Shown: in pieces, positions 40,501 through 53,412 of the stretch | Numbering within the stretch: position 1 is the first letter of the stretch | Layout of the letters: each line of letters opens with the position of its first letter | Assembly (NCBI GenBank): GCA_037013495.1 | Contig: CM072810.1 | Coordinates: 33,323,843 to 33,387,842, forward strand | Direction: 5' to 3' | DNA length: 64,000 bases | Source of the DNA: Hippophae tibetana | Taxonomy: Eukaryota > Streptophyta > Magnoliopsida > Rosales > Elaeagnaceae | The notes under the pieces: model-generated | Told to the model about the DNA's origin: nothing | Seen by the model: the letters and a program-made list of their open reading frames with translations, nothing else | Database searches by the model: none | Position numbers and translations under genes: made by a program

Positions 40501-43500
40501 AACTACTCGTACAATTTGGGTGGACCTATCTGGAAAGGGAAAGAGATTGAGAAATTCCTTACTAGCTTACCTTATCATTTTCAAGCAAAAGTTACCTTGC
40601 TTAAATACATAAAAGTTTCTTGTGAACTTACTGTTAAATGAATCACTTGGGCAAGTATTCGAATTGCATCACTTGTATCCAATATGTCAGCCATCCACTA
40701 ACGAGGACGGAAAGAACTTGGCTTTATAGACATCAAGGATAGTGGTCTTAGCGAAGATCTTTTTGACACAGTTTTTAGGAATGGTGACTCTAATACCAAT
40801 GAATAGAAATGGGATCTACTTTCCTAGAGATTTACTAAATTTCTTAGATAGAATTAGCCCTTTTTTAGGGGTTTTAGAAAAAAATAATCCGAGCTCTAAA
40901 ATGATTATTTCAATGAATTTAGAGTTGTACATCTTCCAAACAACATGAAATATTTTGCAGACCACCCATATAGGTATTTGAGCTAAAAAATAAATCTAGA
41001 ACTACGAAGTTGACCAAAAATTATGAACTCTATATCCAGCAAGAGGATGAAACTTGGAACAAATTCTAATCATGTTTTTCAAACATTATCAACTACTCGT
41101 ACAATTTGGGGTGGACCTATCTGGAAAGGGAAATAGATTGAGAAATTCCTTACTAGCTTACCTTATCATTTTCAAGCAAAAGTTACCTTGCTTAAATACA
41201 TAAAAATTCCTTGCGAACTTATTGTTAAATGAATCACTTGGGCAAGTATTCAAACTGCATCACTTGTATCCAATATGTTAGCCATCCACTTTTGAGGTTG
41301 GAAAGAGCTTGGCTTTGTAGACATCAAGGATAGTGGTCTTAGCGAAGATCGTTTTCACACAATTTTTAGAAATGATGACTGTTATACCAATGAAGAGAAA
41401 TGGGATCTACTTTCCTAGAGAGTTACTAAATTTCTTAAATAGAATTAACCCTTTTTAGGGGTTTTATAAAAAAAATAATCCGAGCTCCAAAATGATTATT
41501 TCAATGAATTTAGAGTTGTACTTCTTCCAAACAACATGAAATATTTTGCAGACCACCCATATAGGTATTTGAGCTAAAAAATAAATCTAGAACTACGAAG
41601 TTGACCAAAAAATTTGAACTCTATATCCAGCAAGAGGATGAAACTTGGAACAAATTCTAATCATGTTTTTCAAACATTATCAACTACTCGTACAATTTGG
41701 GTGGACCTATTTGGAAAGGGAAAGAGTTTGAGAAATTCCTTACTAGCTTACTTTATCATTTTCAAGCAAAAGTTACCTTGCTTAAATACATAAAAATCCT
41801 TGTGAACTTACTGTTAAATGAATCACTTGGGCAAGTATTCGAACTGCATCACTTTTATCCAATATGTCAGCCATCCACTCACGAGGACGGAAAGAGCGTG
41901 GCTTTGTAGACATCAAGGATAGTGGTCTTAGCGAAGATCGTTTTCACACAATTGTTAGAAATGATGACTGTAATACCAATGAAGAGAAATGGGATCTACT
42001 TTCCTAGAGATTTACTAAATTTCTTAGATGGAATTAGCCCTTTTTTAGGGGTTTTAGAAAAAAATAATCCGAGCTCTAAAATGATTATTTCAATGAATTT
42101 AGAGTTGTACTTCTTCCAAACAACATGAAATATTTTGCAGACCACCCATATAGGTATTTGAGCTAAAAAATAAATCTAGAACTACGAAGTTGACCAAAAA
42201 ATTTGAACTCTATATCCAGCAAGAGGATGAAACTTGGAACAAATTCTAATCATGTTTTTCAAACATTATCAACTACTCGTACAATTTGGGTGGACCTATC
42301 TGGAAAGGGAAAGAGATTGAGAAATTCCTTACTAGCTTACCTTATCATTTTCAAGCAAAAGTTACCTTGCTTAAATACATAAAAGTTTCTTGTGAACTTA
42401 CTGTTAAATGAATCACTTGGGCAAGTATTCGAACTGCATCACTTGTATCCAATATGTCAGCCATCCACTAACGAGGACGGAAAGAACTTGGCTTTATAGA
42501 CATCAAGGATAGTGGTCTTAGCGAAGATCTTTTTGACACAGTTTTTAGGAATGGTGACTCTAATACCAATGAATAGAAATGGGATCTACTTTCCTAGAGA
42601 TTTACTAAATTTCTTAGATAGAATTAGCCCTTTTTTAGGGGTTTTAGAAAAAAATAATCCGAGCTCTAAAATGATTATTTCAATGAATTTAGAGTTGTAC
42701 ATCTTCCAAACAACATGAAATATTTTGCAGACCACCCATATAGGTATTTGAGCTAAAAAATAAATCTAGAACTACGAAGTTTACCAAAAAATTTGAACTC
42801 TATATCCAGCAAGAGGATGAAACTTGGAACAAATTCTAATCATGTTTTTCAAACATTATCAACTACTCGTACAATTTGGGTGGACCTATCTGGAAAGGGA
42901 AAGAGATTGAGAAATTCCTTACTAGCTTACTTTATCATTTTCAAGCAAAAGTTACCTTGCTTAAATACATAAAAATCCTTGTGAACTTACTGTTAAATGA
43001 ATCACTTGGGCAAGTATTCGAACTGCATCACTTGTATCCAATATGTCAGCCATCCACTCACGAGGACGGAAAGAGCGTGGCTTTGTAGACATCAAGGATA
43101 GTGGTCTTAGCGAAGATCGTTTTCACACAATTGTTAGAAATGATGACTGTAATACCAATGAAGAGAAATGGGATCTACTTTCCTAGAGAGTTACTAAATT
43201 TCTTAGATAGAATTAACCCTTTTTAGGGGTTTTAGAAAAAAATAATCCGAGCTCCAAAATGATTATTTCAATGAATTTAGAGTTGTACTTCTTCCAAACA
43301 ACATGAAATATTTTGCAGACCACCCATATAGGTATTTGAGCTAAAAAATAAATCTAGAACTACGAAGTTTACCAAAAAATTTGAACTCTATATCCAGCAA
43401 GAGGATGAAACTTGGAACAAATTCTAATCATGTTTTTCAAACATTATCAACTACTCGTACAATTTGGGTGGACCTATCTGGAAAGGGAAAGAGATTGAGA

Positions 43501-43990
43501 AATTCCTTACTAGCTTACTTTATCATTTTCAAGCAAAAGTTACCTTGCTTAAATACATAAAAATCCTTGTGAACTTACTGTTAAATGAATCACTTGGGCA
43601 AGTATTCGAACTGCATCACTTGTATCCAATATGTCAGCCATCCACTCACGAGGACGGAAAGAGCGTGGCTTTGTAGACATCAAGGATAGTGGTCTTAGCG
43701 AAGATCGTTTTCACACAATTGTTAGAAATGATGACTGTAATACCAATGAAGAGAAATGGGATCTACTTTCCTAGAGAGTTACTAAATTTCTTAGATAGAA
43801 TTAACCCTTTTTAGGGGTTTTAGAAAAAAATAATCCGAGCTCCAAAATGATTATTTCAATGAATTTAGAGTTGTACTTCTTCCAAACAACATGAAATATT
43901 TTGCAGACCACCCATATAGGTATTTGAGCTAAAAAATAAATCTAGAACAACGAAGTTGATTAAAAATTTTGAACTCTATATCCAGCAAGA
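37504..43990 (+). repeat. Higher-order repeat: d-e-(a or f)-based pentamer (~2951 bp), m65-m75
   Basis: Anchors are 37791 d, 38382 e, 38971 (a tag, d-like after the anchor), 39562 e, 40152 c, 40742 d, 41333 e, 41922 f, 42512 d, 43101 f and 43689 f. d-e-a and d-e-f start 2951 bp apart, and the third units share GGAAAGAGTTTGAGAAATTC (38,760s and 41,710s). TACATAAAAGTTTCTTGTG precedes the d tags of m65, m70 and m73. TTTTGAGGTTGG marks the e copies m66, m68 and m71. AATGAATAGTAATGGG marks m65 and m67. Confidence 0.86.
42714..43946 (+). repeat. Recent one-monomer duplication, m74/m75 subtype f (588 bp offset)
   Basis: Sequence from about 42714 to 43357 is repeated 588 bp downstream to about 43946. 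Both copies carry the rare CGAAGTTTACCAAAAAATTT, where nearly all other copies have GTTGACC or GTTGATT, and both contain AAAGAGCGTGGC. The copies look identical or very nearly so by eye. Confidence 0.85.
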
Positions 43991-46900
43991 GGATGAAACT
44001 TGGAACAAATTCTAATCATGTTTTTCAAACATTATCAACTACTCGTACAATTTGGGTGGACCTATAAAGAAAGGGAAAGAGATTGAGAAATTCCTTACTA
44101 GCTTACCTTATCATTTTCAAGAAAAGTTACCTTGCTTAAATACATGAAAAATCCTTGTGAACTTACTGTTAAATGAATCACTTGGGCAAGTATTCAAACT
44201 GCATCACTTGTATCCAATATGTCAGCCATCCACTTACGAGGACACAAAGAACTTGGCTTTATAGACATCAAGGATAGTGGTCTTAGCGAAGATCTTTTTG
44301 ACACAGTTTTTAGGAATGATGACTCTAATACCAATGAAGAGAAATGGGATCTGCTTTCCCAGAGAGTTACTAAATTTCTTAGATAGAATTAACCCTTTTT
44401 AGGGGTTTTAGAAAAAAATAATCCGATCTCCAAAATGATTATTTAATGAATTTAGAGTTGTACTTCTTCCAAACAACATGAAATATTTTGCAGACCACTC
44501 ATATAGGTATTTGAGCTAAAAAATAAATCTAGAACTACGAAGTTGACCAAAAATTTTGAACTCTATATCCAGCAAGAGGATGAAACATGGAACAAATTCT
44601 AATCATGTTTTTCAAACATTATCAACTACTCGTACAATTTGGGTGGACCTATAAGGAAAGGGCATTAGATTGAGAAATTCCTTACTAGCTTACCTTATCA
44701 TTTTCAAGAAAAAGTTACCTTGCTTAAATACATGAAAAATCCTTGGGAACTTACTGTTAAATGAATCACTTGGGCAAGTATTCGAACTGCATCACTTGTA
44801 TCCAATATGTCAGCCATCCACTTACGAGGACACAAAGAACTTGGCTTTATAGACATCAAGGATTGTGGTCTTAGCCATGATCTTTTTGACACAGTTTTTA
44901 GGAATGATGACTCTAATACCAATGAAGAGAAATGGGATCTACTTTCCCAGAGAGTTACTAAATTTCTTAGATAGAATTAACCCTTTTTAGGGGTTTTAGA
45001 AAAAAATAATCCGAGCTCCAAAATGATTATTTCAATGAATTTAGAGTTGTACTTCTTCCAAACAACATGAAATATTTTGCAGACCACTCATATAGGTATT
45101 TGAGCTAAAAAATAAATCTAGAACTACGAAGTTGATTAAAAATTTTGAACTCTATATCCAGCAAGAGGATGAAACTTGGAACAAATTCTAATCATGTTTT
45201 TCAAACATTATCAACTACTCGTACAATTTGGGTGGACCTATAAGGAAAGGGCATTAGATTGAGAAATTCCTTACTAGCTTACCTTATCATTTTCAAGAAA
45301 ACGTTACCTTGCTTAAATACATGAAAAATCCTTGGGAACTTACTGTTAAATGAATCACTTGGGCAAGTATTCGAACTGCATCACTTGTATCCAATATGTC
45401 AGCAATCCACTTATGAGGACACAAAGAACTTGGCTTTATAGACATCAAGGATAGTGGTCTTAGCCATGATCTTTTTGACACAGTTTTTAGGAATGATGAC
45501 TCTAATACCAATGAAGAGAAATGGGATCTACTTTCCCAGAGAGTTACTAAATTTCTTAGATAGAATTAACCCTTTTTAGGGGTTTTAGAAAAAAATAATC
45601 CGAGCTCCAAAATGATTATTTCAATGAATTTAGAGTTGTACTTCTTCCAAACAACATGAAATATTTTGCAGACCACTCATATAGGTATTTGAGCTAAAAA
45701 ATAAATCTAGAACTACGAAGTTGATTAAAAATTTTGAACTCTATATCCAGCAAGAGGATGAAACTTGGAACAAATTCTAATCATGTTTTTCAAACATTAT
45801 CAACTACTCGTACAATTTGGGTGGACCTATAAGGAAAGGGCATTAGATTGAGAAATTCCTTACTAGCTTACCTTATCATTTTCAAGAAAACGTTACCTTG
45901 CTTAAATACATGAAAAATCCTTGGGAACTTACTGTTAAATGAATCACTTGGGCAAGTATTCGAACTGCATCACTTGTATCCAATATGTCAGCCATCCACT
46001 TACGAGGACACAAAGAACTTGGTTTTATAGACATCAAGGATTGTGGTCTTAGCGAAGATCTTTTTGACACAGTTTTTAGGAATGATGACTCTAATACCAA
46101 TGAATAGAAATGGGATCTACTTTCCTAGAGATTTACTAAATTTCTTAGATAGAATTAGCCCTTTTTTAGGGGTTTTAGAAAAAAATAATCCGAGCTCTAA
46201 AATGATTATTTCAATGAATTTAGAGTTGTACTTCTTCCAAACAACATGAAATATTTTGCAGACCACCCATATAGGTATTTGAGCTAAAAAATAAATCTAG
46301 AACTACGAAGTTGACCAAAAAATTTGAACTCTATATCCAGCAAGAGGATGAAACTTGGAACAAATTCTAATCATGTTCTTCAAACATTATCAACTACTCG
46401 TACAATTTGGGTGGACCTATAAGGAAAGGGCATTAGATTGAGAAATTCCTTACTAGCTTACTTTATCATTTTCAAGAAAAAGTTACCTTGCTTAAATACA
46501 TGAAAAATCCTTGTGAACTTACTGTTAAATGAATCACTTCGGCAAGTATTCGAACTGCATCACTTGTATCCAATATGTCAGCAATCCACTTATGAGGACA
46601 CAAAGAACTTGGCTTTATAGACATCAAGGATAGTGGTCTTAGCCATGATCTTTTTGACACAGTTTTTAGGAATGATGACTCTAATACCAATGAAGAGAAA
46701 TGGGATCTACTTTCCCAGAGAGTTACTAAATTTCTTAGATAGAATTAACCCTTTTTAGGGGTTTTAGAAAAAAATAATCCGAGCTCCAAAATGATTATTT
46801 CAATGAATTTAGAGTTGTACTTCTTCCAAACAACATGAAATATTTTGCAGACCACTCATATAGGTATTTGAGCTAAAAAATAAATCTAGAACTACGAAGT

Positions 46901-47522
46901 TGATTAAAAATTTTGAACTCTATATCCAGCAAGAGGATGAAACTTGGAACAAATTCTAATCATGTTTTTCAAACATTATCAACTACTCTTACAATTTGGG
47001 TGGACCTATAAAGAAAGGGAAAGAGATTGAGAAATTCCTTACTAGCTTACCTTATCATTTTCAAGAAAAGTTACCTTGCTTAAATACATGAAAATTCCTT
47101 GCGAACTTACTGTTAAATGAATCACTTGGGCAAGTATTCAAACTGCATCACTTGTATCCAATATGTCAGCCATCCACTTACGAGGACACAAAGAACTTGG
47201 CTTTATAGACATCAAGGATAGTGGTCTTAGCGAAGATCTTTTTGACACAGTTTTTAGGAATGATGACTCTAATACCAATGAAGAGAAATGGGATCTACTT
47301 TCCTAGAGAGTTACTAAATTTCTTAAATAGAATTAACCCTTTTTAGGGGTTTTAGAAAAAAATAATCATAGCTCCAAAATGATTATTTCAATGAATTTGG
47401 AGTTGTACATCTTCCAAACAACATGAAATATTTTGCAGACCACCCATATAGGTATTTGAGCTAAAAAATAAATCTAGAACTACGAAGTTGACCAAAAATT
47501 ATGAACTCTATATCCAGCAAGA
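43991..47522 (+). repeat. Higher-order repeat: b-c dimer (~1178 bp), m76-m81
   Basis: Anchors are 44277 b, 44865 b, 45454 c, 46043 b, 46633 c and 47221 b. m77-m78 and m79-m80 are two dimers. The c copies share GTCAGCAATCCACTTATG and TTAGCCATGATC, with the latter also in m77. ATCCTTGGGAACTTACTG marks m77-m79. m76 and m81 share CCTATAAAGAAAGGG and a one-base-shorter CAAGAAAAGTTACC. They lie 2944 bp apart, and m93 repeats both marks. Confidence 0.88.
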
Positions 47523-49666
47523 GGATGAAACTTGGAACAAATTCTAATCATGTTTTTCAAACATTATCAACTACTCGTACAATTTGGGGTGGACCTATCT
47601 GGAAAGGGAAATAGATTGAGAAATTCCTTACTAGCTTACCTTATCATTTTCAAGCAAAAGTTACCTTGCTTAAATACATGAAAAATCCTTGTGAACTTAC
47701 TGTTAAATGAATCACTTGGGCAAGTATTCGAACTCCATCACTTGTATCCAATATGTCAGCCATCCACTCACGAGGACGGAAAGAGCGTGGCTTTGTAGAC
47801 ATCAAGGATAGTGGTCTTAGCGAAGATCGTTTTCACACAATTGTTAGAAATGATGACTGTAATACCAATGAAGAGAAATGGGATCTACGTTCCTAGAGAG
47901 TTACTAAATTTCTTAGATAGAATTAACCCTTTTTAGGGGTTTTAGAAAAAAATAATCCGAGCTCCAAAATGAATATTTCAATGAATTTAGAGTTGTACTT
48001 CTTCCAAACAACATGAAATATTTTGCAGACCACTCATATAGGTATTTGAGCTAAAAAATAAATCTAGAACTACGAAGTTGATTAAAAATTTTGAACTCTA
48101 TATCCAGCAAGAGGATGAAACTTGGAACAAATTCTAATCATGTTTTTCAAACATTATCAACTACTCGTAAAATTTGGGTGGACCTATCTGGAAAGTTAAA
48201 GAGATTGAGAAATTCCTTACTAGCTTACTTTATCATTTTCAAGCAAAAGTTACCTTGCTTAAATACATGAAAAATCCTTGTGAACTTACTCTTAAATGAA
48301 TCACTTGGGCAAGTATTCGAACTGCATCACTTGTATCCGATATGTCAGCCATCCACTTACGAGGACACAAAGAACTTGGCTTTATAGACATCAAGGATAG
48401 TGGTCTTAGCGAAGATCTTTTTGACACAGTTTTTAGGAATGATGACTCTAATACCAATGAAGAGAAATGGGATCTACTTTCCCAGAGAGTTACTAAATTT
48501 CTTAGATAGAATTAACCCTTTTTAGGGGTTTTAGAAAAAAATAATCCGAGCTCCAAAATGATTATTTCAATGAATTTAGAGTTGTACTTCTTACAAACAA
48601 CATGAAATATTTTGCAGACCACTCATATAGGTATTTGAGCTAAAAAATAAATCTAGAACTACGAAGTTGATTAAAAATTTTGAACTCTATATCCAGCAAG
48701 AGGATGAAACTTGGAACAAATTCTAATCATGATTTTCAAACATTATCAACTACTCGTACAATTTGGGTGGACCTATAAGGAAAGGTAAGTAGATTGAGGA
48801 ATTCCTTACTAGCTTACTTTATAATTTTCAAGCAAAAGTTACCTTGCTTAAATACATGAAAAATCCTTGTGAACTTACTGTTAAATGAATCACTTGGGCA
48901 AGTATTCGAACTGCAACACTTGTATCCAATATGTCAGCCATCCACTTATGAGGACACAAAGATCTTGGCTTTATAGACATCAAGGATAGTGGTCTTAGCC
49001 AAGATCTTTTTGAAACAGTTTTTAGGAATGATGACTCTAATACCAATGAATAGAAATGGGATCTACTTTCCTAGAGATTTACTAAATTTCTTAGATAGAA
49101 TTAGCCCTTTTTTAGGGGTTTTAGAAAAAAATAATCCGAGCTCTAAAATGATTATTTCAATGAATTTAGAGTTGTACATCTTCCAAACAACATGAAATAT
49201 TTTGCAGACCACCCATATAGGTATTTGAGCTAAAAAATAAATCTAGAACTACGAAGTTGACCAAAAATTATGAACTCTATATCCAGCAAGAGGATGAAAC
49301 TTGGAACAAATTCTAATCATGTTTTTCAAACATTATCAACTACTCGTACAATTTGGGTGGACCTATCTGGAAAGGGAAAGAGATTGAGAAATTCCTTACT
49401 AGCTTACTTTATCATTTTCAAGCAAAAGTTACCTTGCTTAAATACATTAAAATCCTTGTGAAATTACTGTTAAATGAATCACTTGGGCAAGTATTCGAAC
49501 TGCATCACTTGTATCCAATATGTCAGCCATCCACTCACGAGGACGGAAAGAGCGTGGCTTTGTAGACATCAAGGATAGTGGTCTTAGCGAAGATCGTTTT
49601 CACACAATTGTTAGAAATGATGACTGTAATACCAATGAAGAGAAATGGGATCTACGTTCCTAGAGA

Positions 49667-51160
49667 GTTACTAAATTTCTTAGATAGAATTAACCCTTTT
49701 TAGGGGTTTTAGAAAAAAATAATCCGAGCTCCAAAATGATTATTTCAATGAATTTAGAGTTGTACTTCTTCCAAACAACATGAAATATTTTGCAGACCAC
49801 TCATATAGGTATTTGAGCTAAAAAATAAATCTAGAACTACGAAGTTGATTAAAAATTTTGAACTCTATATCCAGCAAGAGGATGAAACTTGGAACAAATT
49901 CTAATCATGTTTTTCAAACATTATCAACTACTCGTACAATTTGGGTGGACCTATCTGGAAAGGGAAAGAGATTGAGAAATTCCTTACTAGCTTACTTTAT
50001 CATTTTCAAGCAAAAGTTACCTTGCTTAAATACATGAAAAATCCTTGTGAACTTACTCTTAAATGAATCACTTGGGCAAGTATTCGAACTGCATCACTTG
50101 TATCCGATATGTCAGCCATCCACTTACGAGGACACAAAGAACTTGGCTTTATAGACATCAAGGATAGTGGTCTTAGCGAAGATCTTTTTGACACAGTTTT
50201 TAGGAATGATGACTCTAATACCAATGAAGAGAAATGGGATCTACTTTCCCAGAGAGTTACTAAATTTCTTAGATAGAATTAACCCTTTTTAGGGGTTTTA
50301 GAAAAAAATAATCCGAGCTCCAAAATGATTATTTCAATGAATTTAGAGTTGTACTTCTTCCAAACAACATGAAATATTTTGCAGACCACTCATATAGGTA
50401 TTTGAGCTAAAAAATAAATCTAGAACTACGAAGTTGATTAAAAATTTTGAACTCTATATCCAGCAAGAGGATGAAACTTGGAACAAATTCTAATCATGTT
50501 TTTCAAACATTATCAACTACTCGTACAATTTGGGTGGACCTATCTGGAAAGGGAAAGAGATTGAGAAATTCCTTACTAGCTTACTTTATCATTTTCAAGC
50601 AAAAGTTACCTTGCTTAAATACATGAAAAATCCTTGTGAACTTACTCTTAAATGAATCACTTGGGCAAGTATTCGAACTGCATCACTTGTATCCGATATG
50701 TCAGCCATCCACTTACGAGGACACAAAGAACTTGGCTTTATAGACATCAAGGATAGTGGTCTTAGCGAAGATCTTTTTGACACAGTTTTTAGGAATGATG
50801 ACTCTAATACCAAGAAGAGAAATGGGATCTACTTTCCCAGAGAGTTACTAAATTTCTTAGATAGAATTAACCCTTTTTAGGGGTTTTAGAAAAAAATAAT
50901 CCGAGCTCCAAAATGATTATTTCAATGAATTTAGAGTTGTACTTCTTCCAAACAACATGAAATATTTTGCAGACCACTCATATAGGTATTTGAGCTAAAA
51001 AATAAATCTAGAACTACGAAGTTGATTAAAAATTTTGAACTCTATATCCAGCAAGAGGATGAAACTTGGAACAAATTCTAATCATGTTTTTCAAACATTA
51101 TCAACTACTCGTACAATTTGGGTGGACCTATCTGGAAAGGGAAAGAGATTGAGAAATTCC
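49667..51160 (+). repeat. Local 589 bp repeat of b* monomers, m85 (3' part) to m88 (5' part)
   Basis: About two and a half periods are nearly identical at a 589 bp offset. They share GAACTTACTCTTAAATG and TATCCGATATG at m86 and m87, and CTATCTGGAAAGGGAAAGAG before m86, m87 and m88. The clear difference is a one-base deletion in m87, AATACCAAGAAGAG for AATACCAATGAAGAG, near 50813. This contributes to the shortest spacing in the window (587 bp, m87 to m88). Confidence 0.83.
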
Positions 51161-52823
51161 TTACTAGCTTACCTTATCATTTTCAAGAAAAGTTACCTTG
51201 CTTAAATACATGAAAAATCCTTGTGAACTTACTGTTAAATGAATCACTTGGGCAAGTATTCGAACTGCATCACTTGTATCCAATATGTCAGCCATCCACT
51301 TACGAGGACACAAAGAACTTGGCTTTATAGACATCAAGGATAGTGGTCTTAGCGAAGATCTTTTTGACACAGTTTTTAGGAATGATGACTCTAATACCAA
51401 TGAAGAGAAATGGGATCTACTTTCCCAGAGAGTTACTAAATTTCTTAGATAGAATTAACCCTTTTTAGGGGTTTTAGAAAAAAATAATCATAGCTCCAAA
51501 ATGATTATTTCAATGAATTTGGAGTTGTACTTCTTCCAAATAACATGAAATAATTTGCAGACCACTCATATTCGTATTTGAGCTAAAAAATAAATCTAGA
51601 ACTACGAAGTTGATTAAAATTTTTGAACTCTATATCCAGCAAGAGGATGAAACTTGGAACAAATTCTAATCATGATTTTCAAACATTATCAACTACTCGT
51701 ACAATTTGGGTGGACCTATAAGGAAAGGTAAGTAGATTGAGAAATTCCTTACTAGCTTACTTTATCATTTTCAAGCAAAAGTTACCTTGCTTAAATACAT
51801 GAAAAATCCTTGTGAACTTACTGTTAAATGAATCACTTGGGCAAGTATTCGAACTACATCACTTGTATCCAATATGTCAGCCATCCACTTATGAGGACAC
51901 AAAGATCTTGGCTTTATAGACATCAAGGATAGTGGTCTTAGCCAAGATCTTTTTGACACAGTTTTTAGGAATGATGACTCTAATACCAATGAATAGAAAT
52001 GGGATCTACTTTCCCAGAGATTTAATAAATTTCTTAGATAGAATTAGCCCTTTTTAGGGGTTTTAGAAAAAAATAATCCGAGCCCTAAAATGATTATTTC
52101 AATGAATTTAGAGTTGTACATCTTCCAAACAACATGAAATATTTTGCAGACCACTCATATGGGTATTTGAGCTAAAAAATAAATCTAGAACTACGAAGTT
52201 GACCAAAAATTTTGAACTCTATATCCAGCAAGAGGATGAAACTTGGAACAAATTCTAATCATGTTTTTCAAACATTATCAACTACTCGTACAATTTGGGT
52301 GGACCTATCTGGAAAGGGAAATAGATTGAGAAATTCCTTACTAGCTTACCTTATCATTTTCAAGCAAAAGTAACCTTGCTTGAATACAAGAAAAATAACT
52401 GTGAACTTACTGTTAAATGAATCACTTGGGCAAGTATTCGAACTGCATCACTTGTATCCAATATGTCAGCCATCCACTAACGAGGACGGAAAGAACTTGG
52501 CTTTGTAGACATCAAGGATAGTGGTCTTAGCGAAGATCGTTTTCACACAATTGTTAGAAATGATGACTGTAATACCAATGAAGAGAAATGGGATCTACTT
52601 TCCTAGAGAGTTACTAAATTTCTTAAATAGAATTAACCCTTTTTAGGGGTTTTATAAAAAAAATAATCCGAGCTCCAAAATGATTATTTCAATGAATTTA
52701 GAGTTGTACTTCTTCCAAACAACATGAAATATTTTGCAGACCACCCATATAGGTATTTGAGCTAAAAAATAAATCTAGAACTACGAAGTTGACCAAAAAA
52801 TTTGAACTCCATATCCAGCAAGA

Positions 52824-53412
52824 GGATGAAACTTGGAACAAATTCTAATCATGTTTTTCAAACATTATCAACTACTCGTAAAATTTGGGTGGACCTATCT
52901 GGAAAGGGAAAGAGATTGAGAAATTCCTTACTAGCTTACTTTATCATTTTCAAGCAAAAGTTACCTTGCTTAAATACATAAAAATCCTTGTGAACTTACT
53001 GTTAAATGAATCACTTGGGCAAGTATTCGAACTGCATCACTTGTATCCAATATGTCAGCCATCCACTCACGAGGACGGAAAGAGCGTGGCTTTGTAGACA
53101 TCAAGGATAGTGGTCTTAGCGAAGATCGTTTTCACACAATTGTTAGAAATGATGACTGTAATACCAATGAAGAGAAATGGGATCTACTTTCCTAGAGAGT
53201 TACTAAACTTTTTAAATAGAATTAACCCTTTTTAGGGGTTTTATAAAAAAAATAATTCGAGCTCCAAAATGATTATTTCAATGAATTTAGAGTTGTACTT
53301 CTTCCAAACAACATGAAATATTTTGCAGACCACCCATATAGGTATTTGAGCTAAAAAATAAATCTAGAACTACGAAGTTGACCAAAAATTATGAACTCTA
53401 TATCCAGCAAGA
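52824..53412 (+). repeat. Reference monomer m91, subtype f (589 bp), G-type
   Basis: The upstream tag is a-like (CACGAGGACGG) but continues AAAGAGCGTGGCTTTGTAG and then the same G-type box as e (GATCGTTTTCACACAATTG). It therefore looks like an old fusion of an a-like upstream half with an e-like downstream half that later spread. Subtype f copies are m17, m72, m74, m75, m82, m85, m91, m97 and m98, with anchors 9491, 41922, 43101, 43689, 47811, 49578, 53110, 56643 and 57232. Apart from the single copy at 9491, all lie between about 41.6 and 57.5 kb. Confidence 0.88.
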
